A stretch of DNA of 64,000 bases from Jiella pacifica. GTDB taxonomy: Bacteria > Pseudomonadota > Alphaproteobacteria > Rhizobiales > Rhizobiaceae. The DNA is taken from assembly GCF_010500815.1 (NCBI RefSeq), contig NZ_JAAAMG010000009.1, positions 144,893 to 208,892 of the forward strand, written 5' to 3'. The translations under genes were made by a program, and so were the position numbers. Position 1 is the stretch's first letter. Each line of letters begins with the position of its first letter. The notes below the pieces were generated by a model that was given only the letters and a program-made list of their open reading frames with translations, was not told the DNA's origin and made no database searches. This document shows positions 29,219 through 40,895 of this stretch, one piece after another.

Positions 29219-30211
29219 ATGGCGAAGGCAGGACGTGGGGGCCATGACGCAAGCGGCTCCGAGGGCAGCAAGGGCGCCATCATCGCCGCGGCCGGCGCCA
29301 ATCTCGCCATCGCCGTCACGAAATTCGCCGCCGCCGCCTTCACCGGCTCCTCGTCGATGTTCGCCGAGGGCGTCCATTCGGTGATCGACACCGCCAATCA
29401 GGGATTTCTCCTGATCGGCCTCGCCCATTCCAAGAAACCGGCCGACGAGAAACACCCGTTCGGCTACGGCGCCGAAGTGTATTTCTGGTCCTTCCTCGTC
29501 GCCATCTTCCTCTTTGCCCTCGGCGCCGGCTTCTCGACCTATGAGGGGGTGATCGGCATCGTCTCCGGGGAAGCGGAGCTGACCTCGCCGCTCATCGCGC
29601 TGGGCGTCCTGTTCCTCGCCTTCTGCTTCGAGGGCTATTCCTGGTCGATCGCCTTTCGCGAGTTCCAGCACCGGCGACGCGGCAAGGGCCTGCTGCGCGA
29701 CTTTCACGACATGAAGGACCCGTCGATTTTCGTCGTCCTGTTCGAGGACACGGCGGCATGCATCGGCATCGTCATCGCCGCGATCGGCATCGGCCTGTCA
29801 TGGGCGACCGGAAACCACGTCTTCGACGCGATCGGCTCGATCCTCATCGGTCTCCTGCTCGGCGTCACGGCGATCCTGCTGGCCATCGAGGTGAAGAGCC
29901 TTCTGATCGGCGAAACGGCCGACCCCGAGATCGAGGCACTGATCCGCGAGAAGCTCGGCGCCCGCCCGGAAATTCTTGCGATCAACGAGTTCAAGACCCT
30001 CCATCTCGGCCCGCAGGACGTCCTCCTCACCATGAGCATCGACTTCCAGGATGGCGTCGTCTCGCAACGCATCGAGGCCCTCGTCAGCGAGATCGAGCGG
30101 CGGATTCGCGAGCGGTTTCCCATCGTCCGCAAGGTCTATGTCGAGGTGCAGTCACAATCGGGCCATCGCGATCTGGCCCGGGAGGACCAGGAGACGCATT
30201 CCGCCGGTTGA
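29219..30211 (+). CDS. Cation diffusion facilitator family metal transporter
   Basis: The ATG at 29219 (GGAG site) gives 330 aa. It has the CDF pattern: a GSSSMFAEGVHSVIDTANQG segment with the metal-site His/Asp, a second acidic site in FEDTAACIGIVIAA, five to six helices, and a C-terminal cytoplasmic dimerisation domain (PEIEALIREKLGARPEILA onwards). It probably exports Zn2+, Fe2+ or Mn2+. The metal cannot be called from what I can see. Confidence 0.9.
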   Translation: MAKAGRGGHDASGSEGSKGAIIAAAGANLAIAVTKFAAAAFTGSSSMFAEGVHSVIDTANQGFLLIGLAHSKKPADEKHPFGYGAEVYFWSFLVAIFLFALGAGFSTYEGVIGIVSGEAELTSPLIALGVLFLAFCFEGYSWSIAFREFQHRRRGKGLLRDFHDMKDPSIFVVLFEDTAACIGIVIAAIGIGLSWATGNHVFDAIGSILIGLLLGVTAILLAIEVKSLLIGETADPEIEALIREKLGARPEILAINEFKTLHLGPQDVLLTMSIDFQDGVVSQRIEALVSEIERRIRERFPIVRKVYVEVQSQSGHRDLAREDQETHSAG

Positions 30212-30365
30212 ATCTCACACGCATCGCTGCCGCGTCCTCGGTGTCGCGTCATCCACCCGTGGCCGGCCGTGGACCACCCTTGGCCGAGCGACGTCTCAGG
30301 CGTGTCATCCCGACATTGCATGGGCGCCCATCATCCGCCGCCTCGCCCGTCGCTGGAGACTTGCG

Positions 30366-31415
30366 TCACTTCCCGCCCGTCGGCATCGCCGCGACGAAGG
30401 CCTTCACCACCCGCGCGGAGTTTTCCGAGGCCAGAGCGAAGAACGTCGCCATCTCGTTCTCGCCCTCACCGCCGCCGGCAAGATCGGAGAGGCTGCGAAA
30501 GGCGATGAAGGGGACGGCGTTGGCATAGGCGACATGGGCGACGGCGGCGCTCTCCATGTCGAGCACCGAAGCGTCGAAGGCCTCGGCCACATATTGCCGG
30601 AACTCGGCATTGTCCACGAAGACCGGGCCGGAGACGCCCGAACCGCCGACAACGACATGCGGCGCCCGCGTCAGACAGGCCTCTCCGGCACAGCGCTCGA
30701 GTGCGACCTTTCCGGCAACCTGGCGTGCCACATTGAGAAGCGTCCCGTCGGCCTCGAACCAGAAAATCTCCTCCGCGGTCTCCGCCCGCCTGGAGCGAAC
30801 CTCAACCGGCTGCGGAAAGATCATGCCGTGATTGGGCATCGCCCTCTTGGCGTAGGAGGGCAGCTTCCAGTCCTCGCCATCCTTCCTGGCGAAAACCGCT
30901 TCCAGATATTGCGCCCAGCGGTCCGCCACCACGACGTCGCCGATGTCGAGCGCCGGATCGACGCCGCCGGCGATCCCCGAAAAGACGATCGCCTCGATGC
31001 CGAACCGATCGAGCGCCAGCTGCGTCGTCATCGCTGCGTTGACCATGCTGACGCCGCTGAGGAACAGCACGACGTCCTTGCCGGCGAGCTTGCCCGTCAC
31101 GAAGTCGACGCCGTTGATCCTCACCGTCTCGGCGTCGGAGAGGTCGGCCTTGAGGCTTTGCCATTCCGGCTCGAAGGCCGAAACCACCCCGATCCGCGAC
31201 AGGTTCTTGGCGGGCCACTCCACCTGCGAGACCGCAGCCGCTTCCGCCCCCGGCGTCGCTGTGTCCTCGCCTGCTGCACCAGCAGCGGCAGCAGCGCTCG
31301 CAGCACCACCGACTGGCGAGACGGCGAGGCTTGCCGCCAGGGCGATCATCGGCGCCATTCGCCGGACGACCGCGACGGCTGCCGCAGACCTCGCTACGAC
31401 CGGTTTCGTCGGCAT
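30366..31415 (-). CDS. Secreted 5'-methylthioadenosine/S-adenosylhomocysteine nucleosidase-like protein
   Basis: The 349-aa product starts at ATG 31415 (GGAGG site) with a long signal region whose hydrophobic core is MAPMIALAASLAVSP, followed by a low-complexity Ala/Gly linker. From residue about 72 it is a nucleoside phosphorylase fold. IGVVSAFEPEW keeps the N-terminal catalytic glutamate, SGIAGGVDPALDIGDVVVADRW is the family core, and LDMESAAVAHVA plus FRSLSDLAGG keep the ribose-binding Glu and catalytic Asp. The bacterial enzyme is normally cytoplasmic, so export suggests salvage or signalling outside the inner membrane. Confidence 0.82.
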   Translation of the reverse strand: MPTKPVVARSAAAVAVVRRMAPMIALAASLAVSPVGGAASAAAAAGAAGEDTATPGAEAAAVSQVEWPAKNLSRIGVVSAFEPEWQSLKADLSDAETVRINGVDFVTGKLAGKDVVLFLSGVSMVNAAMTTQLALDRFGIEAIVFSGIAGGVDPALDIGDVVVADRWAQYLEAVFARKDGEDWKLPSYAKRAMPNHGMIFPQPVEVRSRRAETAEEIFWFEADGTLLNVARQVAGKVALERCAGEACLTRAPHVVVGGSGVSGPVFVDNAEFRQYVAEAFDASVLDMESAAVAHVAYANAVPFIAFRSLSDLAGGGEGENEMATFFALASENSARVVKAFVAAMPTGGK

Positions 31416-31469
31416 CCGCCTCGCCTCCGCCGCTTCAGCCTCTCTGCACCAAGCTCCCGATCACGGGGC

Positions 31470-31994
31470 TCAGAACGGGATCTCGTCGTCGAGGTCGTTG
31501 GACCGGCCGCCACCACCATAGTCGCGATCGTTGCCGCCGCCGCCACGATCGGGGCCGCCGCGATCGTAACCGCCGCCGCCACCACCGCCGCCGCGATCAT
31601 AGCCGCCACCGCCCCGGCTGCCGCCGCCTTCGCCGCCGTCGCCCCGGCCGCCCAACATCTGCATCTCGCCGCGGAAGCGCTGCAGGACCACTTCGGTCAT
31701 GTATTTCTTCTGCCCGGACTGATCGTCCCAGGAGCGGGTCTGGAGCTGGCCCTCGATATAGACCGTCGAGCCCTTCTTCAGATACTGCTCCGCGACCTTC
31801 ACGAGGTTCTCGTTGAAGATCACGACGTTGTGCCATTCGGTGCGTTCGCGGCGTTCGCCAGACGCCTTGTCACGCCAGGTCTCGGACGTGGCGATGCGCA
31901 GATTGGCGACGGCATCGCCGGAATTCAGCCGCCGGATCTCCGGGTCGGCACCGAGATTACCCACCAGAATGACCTTGTTGACGCTTCCCGCCAT
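31470..31994 (-). CDS. ssb: Single-stranded DNA-binding protein
   Basis: The 174-aa protein has an OB-fold ([20 protein letters not shown]), a glycine-rich linker with repeated [13 protein letters not shown] units, and the acidic tail DLDDEIPF that docks repair partners. A GGAGTT site precedes the ATG. It is divergent from uvrA, with a LexA box in the shared region. Confidence 0.97.
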   Translation of the reverse strand: MAGSVNKVILVGNLGADPEIRRLNSGDAVANLRIATSETWRDKASGERRERTEWHNVVIFNENLVKVAEQYLKKGSTVYIEGQLQTRSWDDQSGQKKYMTEVVLQRFRGEMQMLGGRGDGGEGGGSRGGGGYDRGGGGGGGGYDRGGPDRGGGGNDRDYGGGGRSNDLDDEIPF

Positions 31995-32382
31995 GATCGA
32001 ACTCCAACTTCGAAAAAACTTGGCAAGACCCTAGACGAGCGCCCGCTCCGGCGAAAGCCGGCGGGCCGTCCCATCCCCATCTTCCGCGCGCAAGCCCAAT
32101 TTTGTGCACGACACGCAATCATCAGAGCGGAGCCCGACAACTTGGACGCACCACATTCCTGCACCAGACAGGCCCCGCGCCGTCCCGTACGGCCCTCACC
32201 TCCGCCGATGCTCGGCCTGCCGGAGCCACTTGCACCGGCAGCAGGGACGCTATAGAACAAAGAAGGAACACGCAAGAGGCGAGTCGCGAAAAACCGTTTC
32301 TCCAACGCATCGCCTTGGAGTCGCGCGGGCCGGGCCTTAAGTAGGGGCCTGCCCTTCAGACAGAGATAGTAGACGGACCGGC
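31995..32382. promoter_or_regulatory. Divergent ssb/uvrA promoter region
   Basis: This 388-bp region separates two DNA-repair genes that point away from each other. The only clear motif is the LexA box at 32255-32269. No reading frame in it looks real. Confidence 0.65.
32255..32269 (-). promoter_or_regulatory. LexA (SOS) box, GTTC-N7-GTTC
   Basis: The minus strand reads GTTCCTTCTTTGTTC, an exact match to the direct-repeat LexA operator of alphaproteobacteria. It overlaps a possible -10 (TATAGA, from 32251) of a promoter facing uvrA, 114 bp before its start, and lies 261 bp before ssb. LexA binding would repress uvrA, and perhaps ssb, until DNA damage. Confidence 0.85.
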
Positions 32383-35304
<2,922 letters not shown>

Positions 35305-35346
35305 CGTTTGCAGGCTGCAGCGCCAGCGCCACTGGGGCATCCGCGC

Positions 35347-35733
35347 CTACCACAGTCGTGTGATACCAAACTGGTCGAAGGCTTGGTCTACTGTAATCAA
35401 AGCCAGTTCTTCGGTCCTCGCCTGCGCGGCGAGAAGACGGTCAAACGGGTCCTTATGAACCCTGAGCATCTGGCCAGCCAGGAGGGCATGGGAATGGGTG
35501 ACGTCCAATTTGGCGAAACAGCCTTGCGCAATGAAGTCATCGAACCTCTCAATGATATCCCGCGCAGCCTCCAGCTTCCCAGTTCGGACTTTATTCGCAA
35601 GGTCGAAGGCCGTGACTGCGCTTACATAACGATCCATTTCGATGTCCTCGATTGCCGATCTGGCCGAATCGCTGAGATGCGGATCGGCGGTGAGCCATCA
35701 GAGAAATGCGTGAGTATCGAGAAGGACTCTCAC
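35347..35733 (-). pseudogene. VapC-type PIN-domain toxin interrupted by an in-frame TGA
   Basis: Reading from a GTG at 35733, the frame gives VRVLLDTHAFL, then TGA (35698-35700), then WLTADPHLSDSARSAI and on to FDQFGITRLW. Relatives have two tryptophans here (THAFLWWL), so a TGG-to-TGA change is the simplest explanation. The start overlaps the antitoxin stop by GTGA, as in intact modules. A product from an internal ATG at 35637 (96 aa) would lack the first catalytic aspartate (LLDTH). The later acidic residues remain. The toxin is probably inactive. Confidence 0.8.
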
Positions 35734-36002
35734 TCGCCATTATCGCCGGGGAACGAGTACTCGCCTTCCCGAGCCGCCAGTTCGTCTTCGGACATCGGCT
35801 GGAGAAACAGGTCGGACGGGATTTTGTCGCGCAGATGGGCAAGTGCGCCATATCCCCGAACCTTGGGCTTGGCGGGATCGACCCGCACCAGCTTCGCCAC
35901 CGGTTCGTCGCCCCGTGCGATCACGATCTCCTCGCCCGCCTCGACCCGGTTGAGCAGTTCGGACAGGCCTGTCTCGGCTTTTTGAATGGTGACGACCGTC
36001 AT
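35730..36002 (-). CDS. Type II antitoxin, Phd/YefM family (VapB-like)
   Basis: This 90-aa protein starts at ATG 36002, which has GGAG six bases upstream; an in-frame ATG at 36014 gives four more residues. The N-terminal half (TVVTIQKAETGLSELLNRVE and EIVIARGDEPVAKLV) is a typical Phd/YefM DNA-binding fold. The C-terminal part (FLQPMSEDELAAREGEYS) would wrap the PIN toxin. It appears intact although its toxin is broken. Confidence 0.87.
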   Translation of the reverse strand: MTVVTIQKAETGLSELLNRVEAGEEIVIARGDEPVAKLVRVDPAKPKVRGYGALAHLRDKIPSDLFLQPMSEDELAAREGEYSFPGDNGE

Positions 36003-36068
36003 CGTCTGCTCCATCGACACGTCATCAATGTAGCGAGCGTATCCGCCAACCACAATCGGGAGACGATC

Positions 36069-36878
36069 ATGAGCGGCACCATCCGCGCCGGCATCGGCGG
36101 CTGGACCTTCGATCCCTGGAACGAGTCCTTCTATCCGGCCGATCTGCCGAAGAAGCGCCAGCTGGAATATGCCGCCTCGAAGCTGACGACGATCGAGGTC
36201 AACGGCACCTTCTATCGCAGCCAGAAGCCGGAAACCTACGCCAAATGGGCGAGCGAGGTGCCGGAGGGCTTCGTCTTCTCGCTGAAGGCGCCGCGCTTTG
36301 CCGTCAATCGCAAGATCCTGGCCGAAGGCGGCGAATCGATCGAGCGCTTCGTGAACTCCGGCATCGCCGAACTCGGCGACCATCTCGGCCCGATCCTCTG
36401 GCAATTCGCCGCGACCAAACAGTTCGATCCGGCCGACTTCGCCGGCTTTCTGGCGCTGCTGCCCAAATCTGCCGGCGGCATCCCGCTTCGCCATGTCGTC
36501 GAGCCGCGCCACGAGAGCTTCGTCGTTCCCGAATTCGCCGCACTCTGCCGCAAGGCCGGCGTCGCCATCGTCTGCGCCGACAGCGACGACCATCCGCAGA
36601 TCGCCGACGTCACCGCCGATTTCGTCTATCTGAGGCTGCAGCGCGGCGACGAGAGCGTCGAGAGCTGCTATCATCCCGACGTGCTGGACGAATGGGCGCA
36701 GCGGCTCGAGACCTTTGCCGCGGGCGGCGAGCCCGGCGACCTGCGCAAGGCCGATCCGGAGGTGTCTGCCGAAAAGACGCCGCGTGACGTCTTCACCTAT
36801 TTCATCCGCTCCGGGAAACCCCGTGCGCCCCACGGCGCCATCGCACTGATGCAACGGCTCGGCCCGCAAGCCGGCTGA
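36069..36878 (+). CDS. DUF72 domain protein
   Basis: The 269-aa protein starts IRAGIGGWTFDPWNESFYP, the DUF72 opening, and has TIEVNGTFYRSQKPETY, GPILWQFAA, HVVEPRHESF and DFVYLRLQRGD in the family order. The fold is a TIM-barrel of unknown enzymatic role. It is divergent from the toxin-antitoxin pair. Confidence 0.92.
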   Translation: MSGTIRAGIGGWTFDPWNESFYPADLPKKRQLEYAASKLTTIEVNGTFYRSQKPETYAKWASEVPEGFVFSLKAPRFAVNRKILAEGGESIERFVNSGIAELGDHLGPILWQFAATKQFDPADFAGFLALLPKSAGGIPLRHVVEPRHESFVVPEFAALCRKAGVAIVCADSDDHPQIADVTADFVYLRLQRGDESVESCYHPDVLDEWAQRLETFAAGGEPGDLRKADPEVSAEKTPRDVFTYFIRSGKPRAPHGAIALMQRLGPQAG

Positions 36879-37074
36879 GACGGGCACCGCAAGGCGGTGG
36901 CACCTGTTTGTGGCAAGCCGCCATGTGTGGCTGCTGGGGGCCTCCGCCCGGCTACGATCCCCTCGTCCCGGGCGGTTCGCAACTCACGTCACGTGGGGTA
37001 GCGATCAAGACGACGTCGAGGCCCGGTGTGGTGCGTTCTGCGGCCGGACGCGTCAGCCTCCTTGCCGCTCCACA

Positions 37075-39219
37075 TCACGTCTTCGCCTGCCAGGCCTTCA
37101 GCGCGTCCTTGACGACGCGTTCGCCCGGAATGCCCTTCTCGACCGAGATCAGCGCTCTGCGGCCGCTCTGATAGGCGATCGGAATGTCGATCCATTTCTG
37201 GTTCTCGAGCAGCGAGAGATTGTTCTGGACGGCCTGGTCGAGATTGTTCAGCGCGATGATGAAGTAATTGTCGGAGATCTTGCCGGCGACGCCGATCAGC
37301 GGCTCGCCCCGCGCCTGTTCGGTCTCCTTCAGCGCCAGCCGCTGGACGTTGGCGACGCTGCGACCGGAAAAGTCCGACGGCACGTCGAATTCCAGTTCGA
37401 TGACGTGGCTGGCCGGTAGCGTCGAATCGGCATTGCGCTTGATCGTCATGGTCATCTTGAGCTTCTCTTCCGGCACGTCGACGACGGCGCGCACGGCAGG
37501 CTCGGCGGGTGAGCCGTCCGATCCAGGCTCGTCCACCAGCGACCAGACGACCGTTCCGGTCTCCTGCGTGGCCGGAAGATCCTCGGTCTTTTCCTGATAG
37601 AATACGGCCTTCTGAGCGACGGGCAGGCCGGCGCTGCTCTGGGCGACGCCCGGCTCGTCCGACGGCGTGGAAGCGGCGGGCTCCGTCGCCGCGCCGTCCG
37701 CATTCTCCGCATCCGCGGCCGCACCGGTTTCAGGCGTCGCGACGCCCGGCGCCTCGGCGCCGACGATGGCCGGGTTCTCGCCGATCTCGCTCGAGATCGT
37801 CGGCGTCGCGCCAGCTGGTGCCGCGCCCGGGTCGACGTTCGTCGCCGCAGCGACGTTGGTGCCCTCGTCGAAGGCATTCGGCGTCTTCCGCGCCGGTCCC
37901 TCGTCCACCTCCGTTCCGTCCGGCAAAAGCCGCTGCGTGAACCGCCGGGTCGATGCCGGTGGTTCCTCGGCGGAGGCAGTCTCACTCTCCGCCTCGCCCG
38001 CGGTCGTGGTGCTCTCGTTCGCTGCGGGCGGCGTTTCGGTGCCGGACCGCTCGGCGATCGTGCCGATATCCGCTGGAGCGACGAGAAGAGCCTCGATGTC
38101 TTCGCGATAGATCCAGCCCGCCGTGCCCGCGGCACCGAGCAGCAGCACGACGGCAGCCGCCGCAGCGACCTTGCCGGCGCGGCCGGATGAGCGCCCCGAG
38201 CGGCGCGCGGAATAGCGCGGCGCGCTGACGTCCGCCTCCGGAATGTCGTTGTCGTCGAGACGGATGTCGTGGGGAACGCGCAGGTCGTCGTCGCCGTCGA
38301 CCGCCTCGTCCCGCGCCGGCTCGTGCGCCGCGGGACCGGATGCCGGGGCGCCGGATCGGCGGGCGCTTCGCTCCTCCGGCACCAGGAACGGCGCGCCGAT
38401 TGCCGGCGGGTGATCGCCGGCATCGGGTTCCACTGTCTCGGGGGGGAAAAACGGTGCAGCCGCCTCGCCTCGCGCGTCGGCAGGCGCTTGTGCTGCGCCC
38501 GGCATGGTCGCCGCGGGAAGCGTCGGTCGCGCCGGTGGCGGCGGCGCCTGCCTCGGGCTTGCGCCGCCATCGCCCGGCCGCTGCGCCGCCGCGGGGGCCG
38601 CAGGTGCCGGCTGGTCGGCCTTCGGGGGAGCCGCCGGCCTCGGCGCCGGTTGGGTGGGAGCCTGCTCGGCCTTGGGCGGTCCTTGTTCCGGCGCCGGGCG
38701 TGCCTGCGGCGGCTGGGCCGGCGCGGCCTTCGCCGGTTCGGGTTCCGGCTTCCGTACCGGCGGTGATTGGGGCGCCGGAGCGGCCACCTGTGCGGGATTC
38801 GGGCCCTGCGCCGCCGGCCGATTCGCGGCAGGTTGCGTCACCGTTGGAGGCTGGGGCTGCGGCACTTGGGCCGGTTGGGCGGCGGATGGCTGGTCAGGTT
38901 GCGGGCGCGCCGGCTGCGGTGACGAGGCGCCAGCCGGTTTCGGCGCGGCGGGCTGCGCTGCGGCGGGCGAGGTCGACGCTCCCGCCTGCTCCGCGGCGGC
39001 CGCCTCCTGGGCGACGTAGTGCTCCTCGGTGCGGGTGATCGCGTCTTCGAGCGCGGCGAGCCGCGCCGTCACGACGTTCTCGGCCAGCGGCGGATTGGCC
39101 GCGCCGATCTGACGCTGGATCGCGGCCCGGGCCTTTTCGTAGACCTTCTCCCGCATTTGCGGCGAGGCGCGCGGAAGGCCGTCGATGGTCTTGCGTAGAA
39201 CGCCGCTTAGATCCGCCAT
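37075..39219 (-). CDS. Large Pro/Ala-rich single-pass membrane protein, uncharacterised
   Basis: The 714-aa protein has a helical N-terminus (residues 1-75, RKTIDGLPRASPQMREKVYE), a Pro/Ala/Gln-rich disordered stretch (about 80-240), an acidic and then Arg/Ser-rich segment, one transmembrane helix (about 349-370) and a Thr/Glu/Ala-rich linker. A folded C-terminal domain (about 560-714) includes KMTMTIKRNADSTLPASHVI and ISDNYFIIALNN. The long N-terminal part is cytoplasmic and the C-terminal domain periplasmic by the positive-inside rule. It lies downstream of purA, 50 bp after its stop. I do not know its function. Confidence 0.75.
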   Translation of the reverse strand: MADLSGVLRKTIDGLPRASPQMREKVYEKARAAIQRQIGAANPPLAENVVTARLAALEDAITRTEEHYVAQEAAAAEQAGASTSPAAAQPAAPKPAGASSPQPARPQPDQPSAAQPAQVPQPQPPTVTQPAANRPAAQGPNPAQVAAPAPQSPPVRKPEPEPAKAAPAQPPQARPAPEQGPPKAEQAPTQPAPRPAAPPKADQPAPAAPAAAQRPGDGGASPRQAPPPPARPTLPAATMPGAAQAPADARGEAAAPFFPPETVEPDAGDHPPAIGAPFLVPEERSARRSGAPASGPAAHEPARDEAVDGDDDLRVPHDIRLDDNDIPEADVSAPRYSARRSGRSSGRAGKVAAAAAVVLLLGAAGTAGWIYREDIEALLVAPADIGTIAERSGTETPPAANESTTTAGEAESETASAEEPPASTRRFTQRLLPDGTEVDEGPARKTPNAFDEGTNVAAATNVDPGAAPAGATPTISSEIGENPAIVGAEAPGVATPETGAAADAENADGAATEPAASTPSDEPGVAQSSAGLPVAQKAVFYQEKTEDLPATQETGTVVWSLVDEPGSDGSPAEPAVRAVVDVPEEKLKMTMTIKRNADSTLPASHVIELEFDVPSDFSGRSVANVQRLALKETEQARGEPLIGVAGKISDNYFIIALNNLDQAVQNNLSLLENQKWIDIPIAYQSGRRALISVEKGIPGERVVKDALKAWQAKT

Positions 39220-39271
39220 GGAATGCAGTCACTCGCTTGTCGTGGTGGATTAAGTCCGTCCGATTTCGACT

Positions 39272-40564
39272 TTAGTCCTGAAACGGATCGCGAACAAGTA
39301 TTGTGTCCTCGCGCTCGGGCGACGTCGACAACAGCGTCACGGGCGCCGCCACGAGCTCCTCTATGTGCCTGACATATTTGATCGCCTGGGCCGGCAGGTC
39401 GCTCCAGCTGCGGGCGCCGGCCGTCGTCGCCTGCCAGCCTTCGAAGCTTTCGTAGATCGGTTCGACGCGCTTCTGCTCGGATAGACTTGCCGGCAGATAG
39501 TCTATCCGCCTTCCGTCCAGTTCGTAGCCGGTGACGACCTTGATTTCCTCGAGCCCGTCAAGCACGTCGAGTTTGGTCAGGGCCAGCCCGTCGATGCCGT
39601 TGATGGCCACCGCCTGGCGCACCAGCACGGCGTCGAACCAGCCGCAGCGGCGCTTGCGCCCCGTCACCGTGCCGAACTCGCGGCCCTTTTCGCCGAGGAA
39701 CTGGCCGATCTCGTTGTCCTGTTCGCTCGGAAACGGCCCCTCGCCGACCCGCGTCGTATAGGCCTTGGTGATGCCGAGAACGAAGCCGAGGCTGCCCGGT
39801 CCGAGACCGGACCCCGCCGCCGCCTGGCCGGCCACGGTATTGGACGAGGTGACGAAGGGGTAGGTGCCGTGATCGATGTCGAGAAGCGTCCCTTGCGCGC
39901 CCTCGAACAGGATGCGCGCGCCGGCCTTGCGCCGCTCGTCGAGCAGCCGCCACACCCGGTCCATATAGGGCACGATCTCGCCGGCGACCGAGGTCAGCTC
40001 CTCGAGAATCGCCGCGGCGTCGATCTCCTCCTGGCCGAGACCCCGGCGCAGCGCGTTGTGATGGGCGAGCAGCCGCTCGATCCGCTCAGGCAGGGATTCG
40101 GGATGGGCGAGATCCATGACGCGGATGGCCCGGCGGCCGACCTTGTCCTCGTAGGCCGGGCCGATCCCGCGCCCGGTCGTGCCGATCTTGGTGCCCGAAT
40201 TGGCGTTTTCGCGGGTGGCGTCGAGTTCGCGGTGCAGCGACAGGATCAGCGCGGCGTTGTCGGCGATGCGAAGGCTCGACGGATCGATCGTCACACCCTG
40301 CTCGGTCAGCCGCTTGCGCTCGGCGACGAAGGCGTGCGGGTCGAAGACGACGCCGTTGCCGATGACGGAGAGCTTGCCCTGGCGCACGACGCCCGAAGGC
40401 AGGAGCGACAGCTTGTAGGAGACACCGTCGACGACGAGCGTGTGCCCGGCATTGTGGCCACCCTGGAAACGCACGACGACGTCGGCCCGCTCGGAGAGCC
40501 AGTCGACGATCTTGCCTTTTCCTTCGTCACCCCACTGCGATCCGATGACCACGACGTTTGCCAT
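39272..40564 (-). CDS. purA: Adenylosuccinate synthase
   Basis: The 430-aa enzyme joins IMP and aspartate using GTP, the first step to AMP. It starts [21 protein letters not shown] with the GDEGKGK P-loop-like motif, then [26 protein letters not shown] and [20 protein letters not shown]. The ATG at 40564 follows GGGGAAG. Confidence 0.97.
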   Translation of the reverse strand: MANVVVIGSQWGDEGKGKIVDWLSERADVVVRFQGGHNAGHTLVVDGVSYKLSLLPSGVVRQGKLSVIGNGVVFDPHAFVAERKRLTEQGVTIDPSSLRIADNAALILSLHRELDATRENANSGTKIGTTGRGIGPAYEDKVGRRAIRVMDLAHPESLPERIERLLAHHNALRRGLGQEEIDAAAILEELTSVAGEIVPYMDRVWRLLDERRKAGARILFEGAQGTLLDIDHGTYPFVTSSNTVAGQAAAGSGLGPGSLGFVLGITKAYTTRVGEGPFPSEQDNEIGQFLGEKGREFGTVTGRKRRCGWFDAVLVRQAVAINGIDGLALTKLDVLDGLEEIKVVTGYELDGRRIDYLPASLSEQKRVEPIYESFEGWQATTAGARSWSDLPAQAIKYVRHIEELVAAPVTLLSTSPEREDTILVRDPFQD

Positions 40565-40895
40565 GTACTTCCCCACGAAATCCAACCGGCAGCGCTCCTG
40601 GCGCGCCGGCCGAGCAACGGCGACGAGATGCCGCCGAAGGTTTGCGATACGAGACCTTCGTCAAGCTTGACGGCCCAAATGCCAGTTGGCCTGTAACGCG
40701 TCGATGCCCTGCCTGTCCATGAAGGCGGACGATCAACGTCGTAGACTCACAGAACTTGCCAATAATGCGTCGGCCAGGCGAGTTCTGTGAAACAATAAGG
40801 GGGTCTGGCCAGTTCCGGCAATCCCGACTAGACGGGACACCGCCGCGACTGCCTCCGGCGCACGAGAGGATGGCGTCGGCGATCGGGAAGAGAAA
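40565..40895. other. Divergent purA/DMT intergenic region
   Basis: This 331-bp region holds the 14-bp inverted repeat listed separately and the promoters of both genes. I recognise no riboswitch and no coding sequence. Confidence 0.5.
40747..40790. promoter_or_regulatory. 14-bp inverted repeat upstream of the DMT transporter gene
   Basis: TCACAGAACTTGCC (40747-40760) and GGCGAGTTCTGTGA (40777-40790) pair at 13 of 14 positions around a 16-base spacer. It lies about 105 bp before the transporter start and could be an operator for a dimeric regulator or an RNA hairpin. No T-run follows. Confidence 0.5.

Noticed and set aside
35698..35700. TGA in the PIN toxin as a selenocysteine codon
   Set aside because: Family members have tryptophan here, not cysteine, and no adjacent SECIS-like hairpin was seen. 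Nonsense mutation is simpler.
40565..40895. Guanidine or other riboswitch before the DMT transporter
   Set aside because: The region lacks the paired ACGR-loop hairpins or other conserved cores; only a simple inverted repeat is present.
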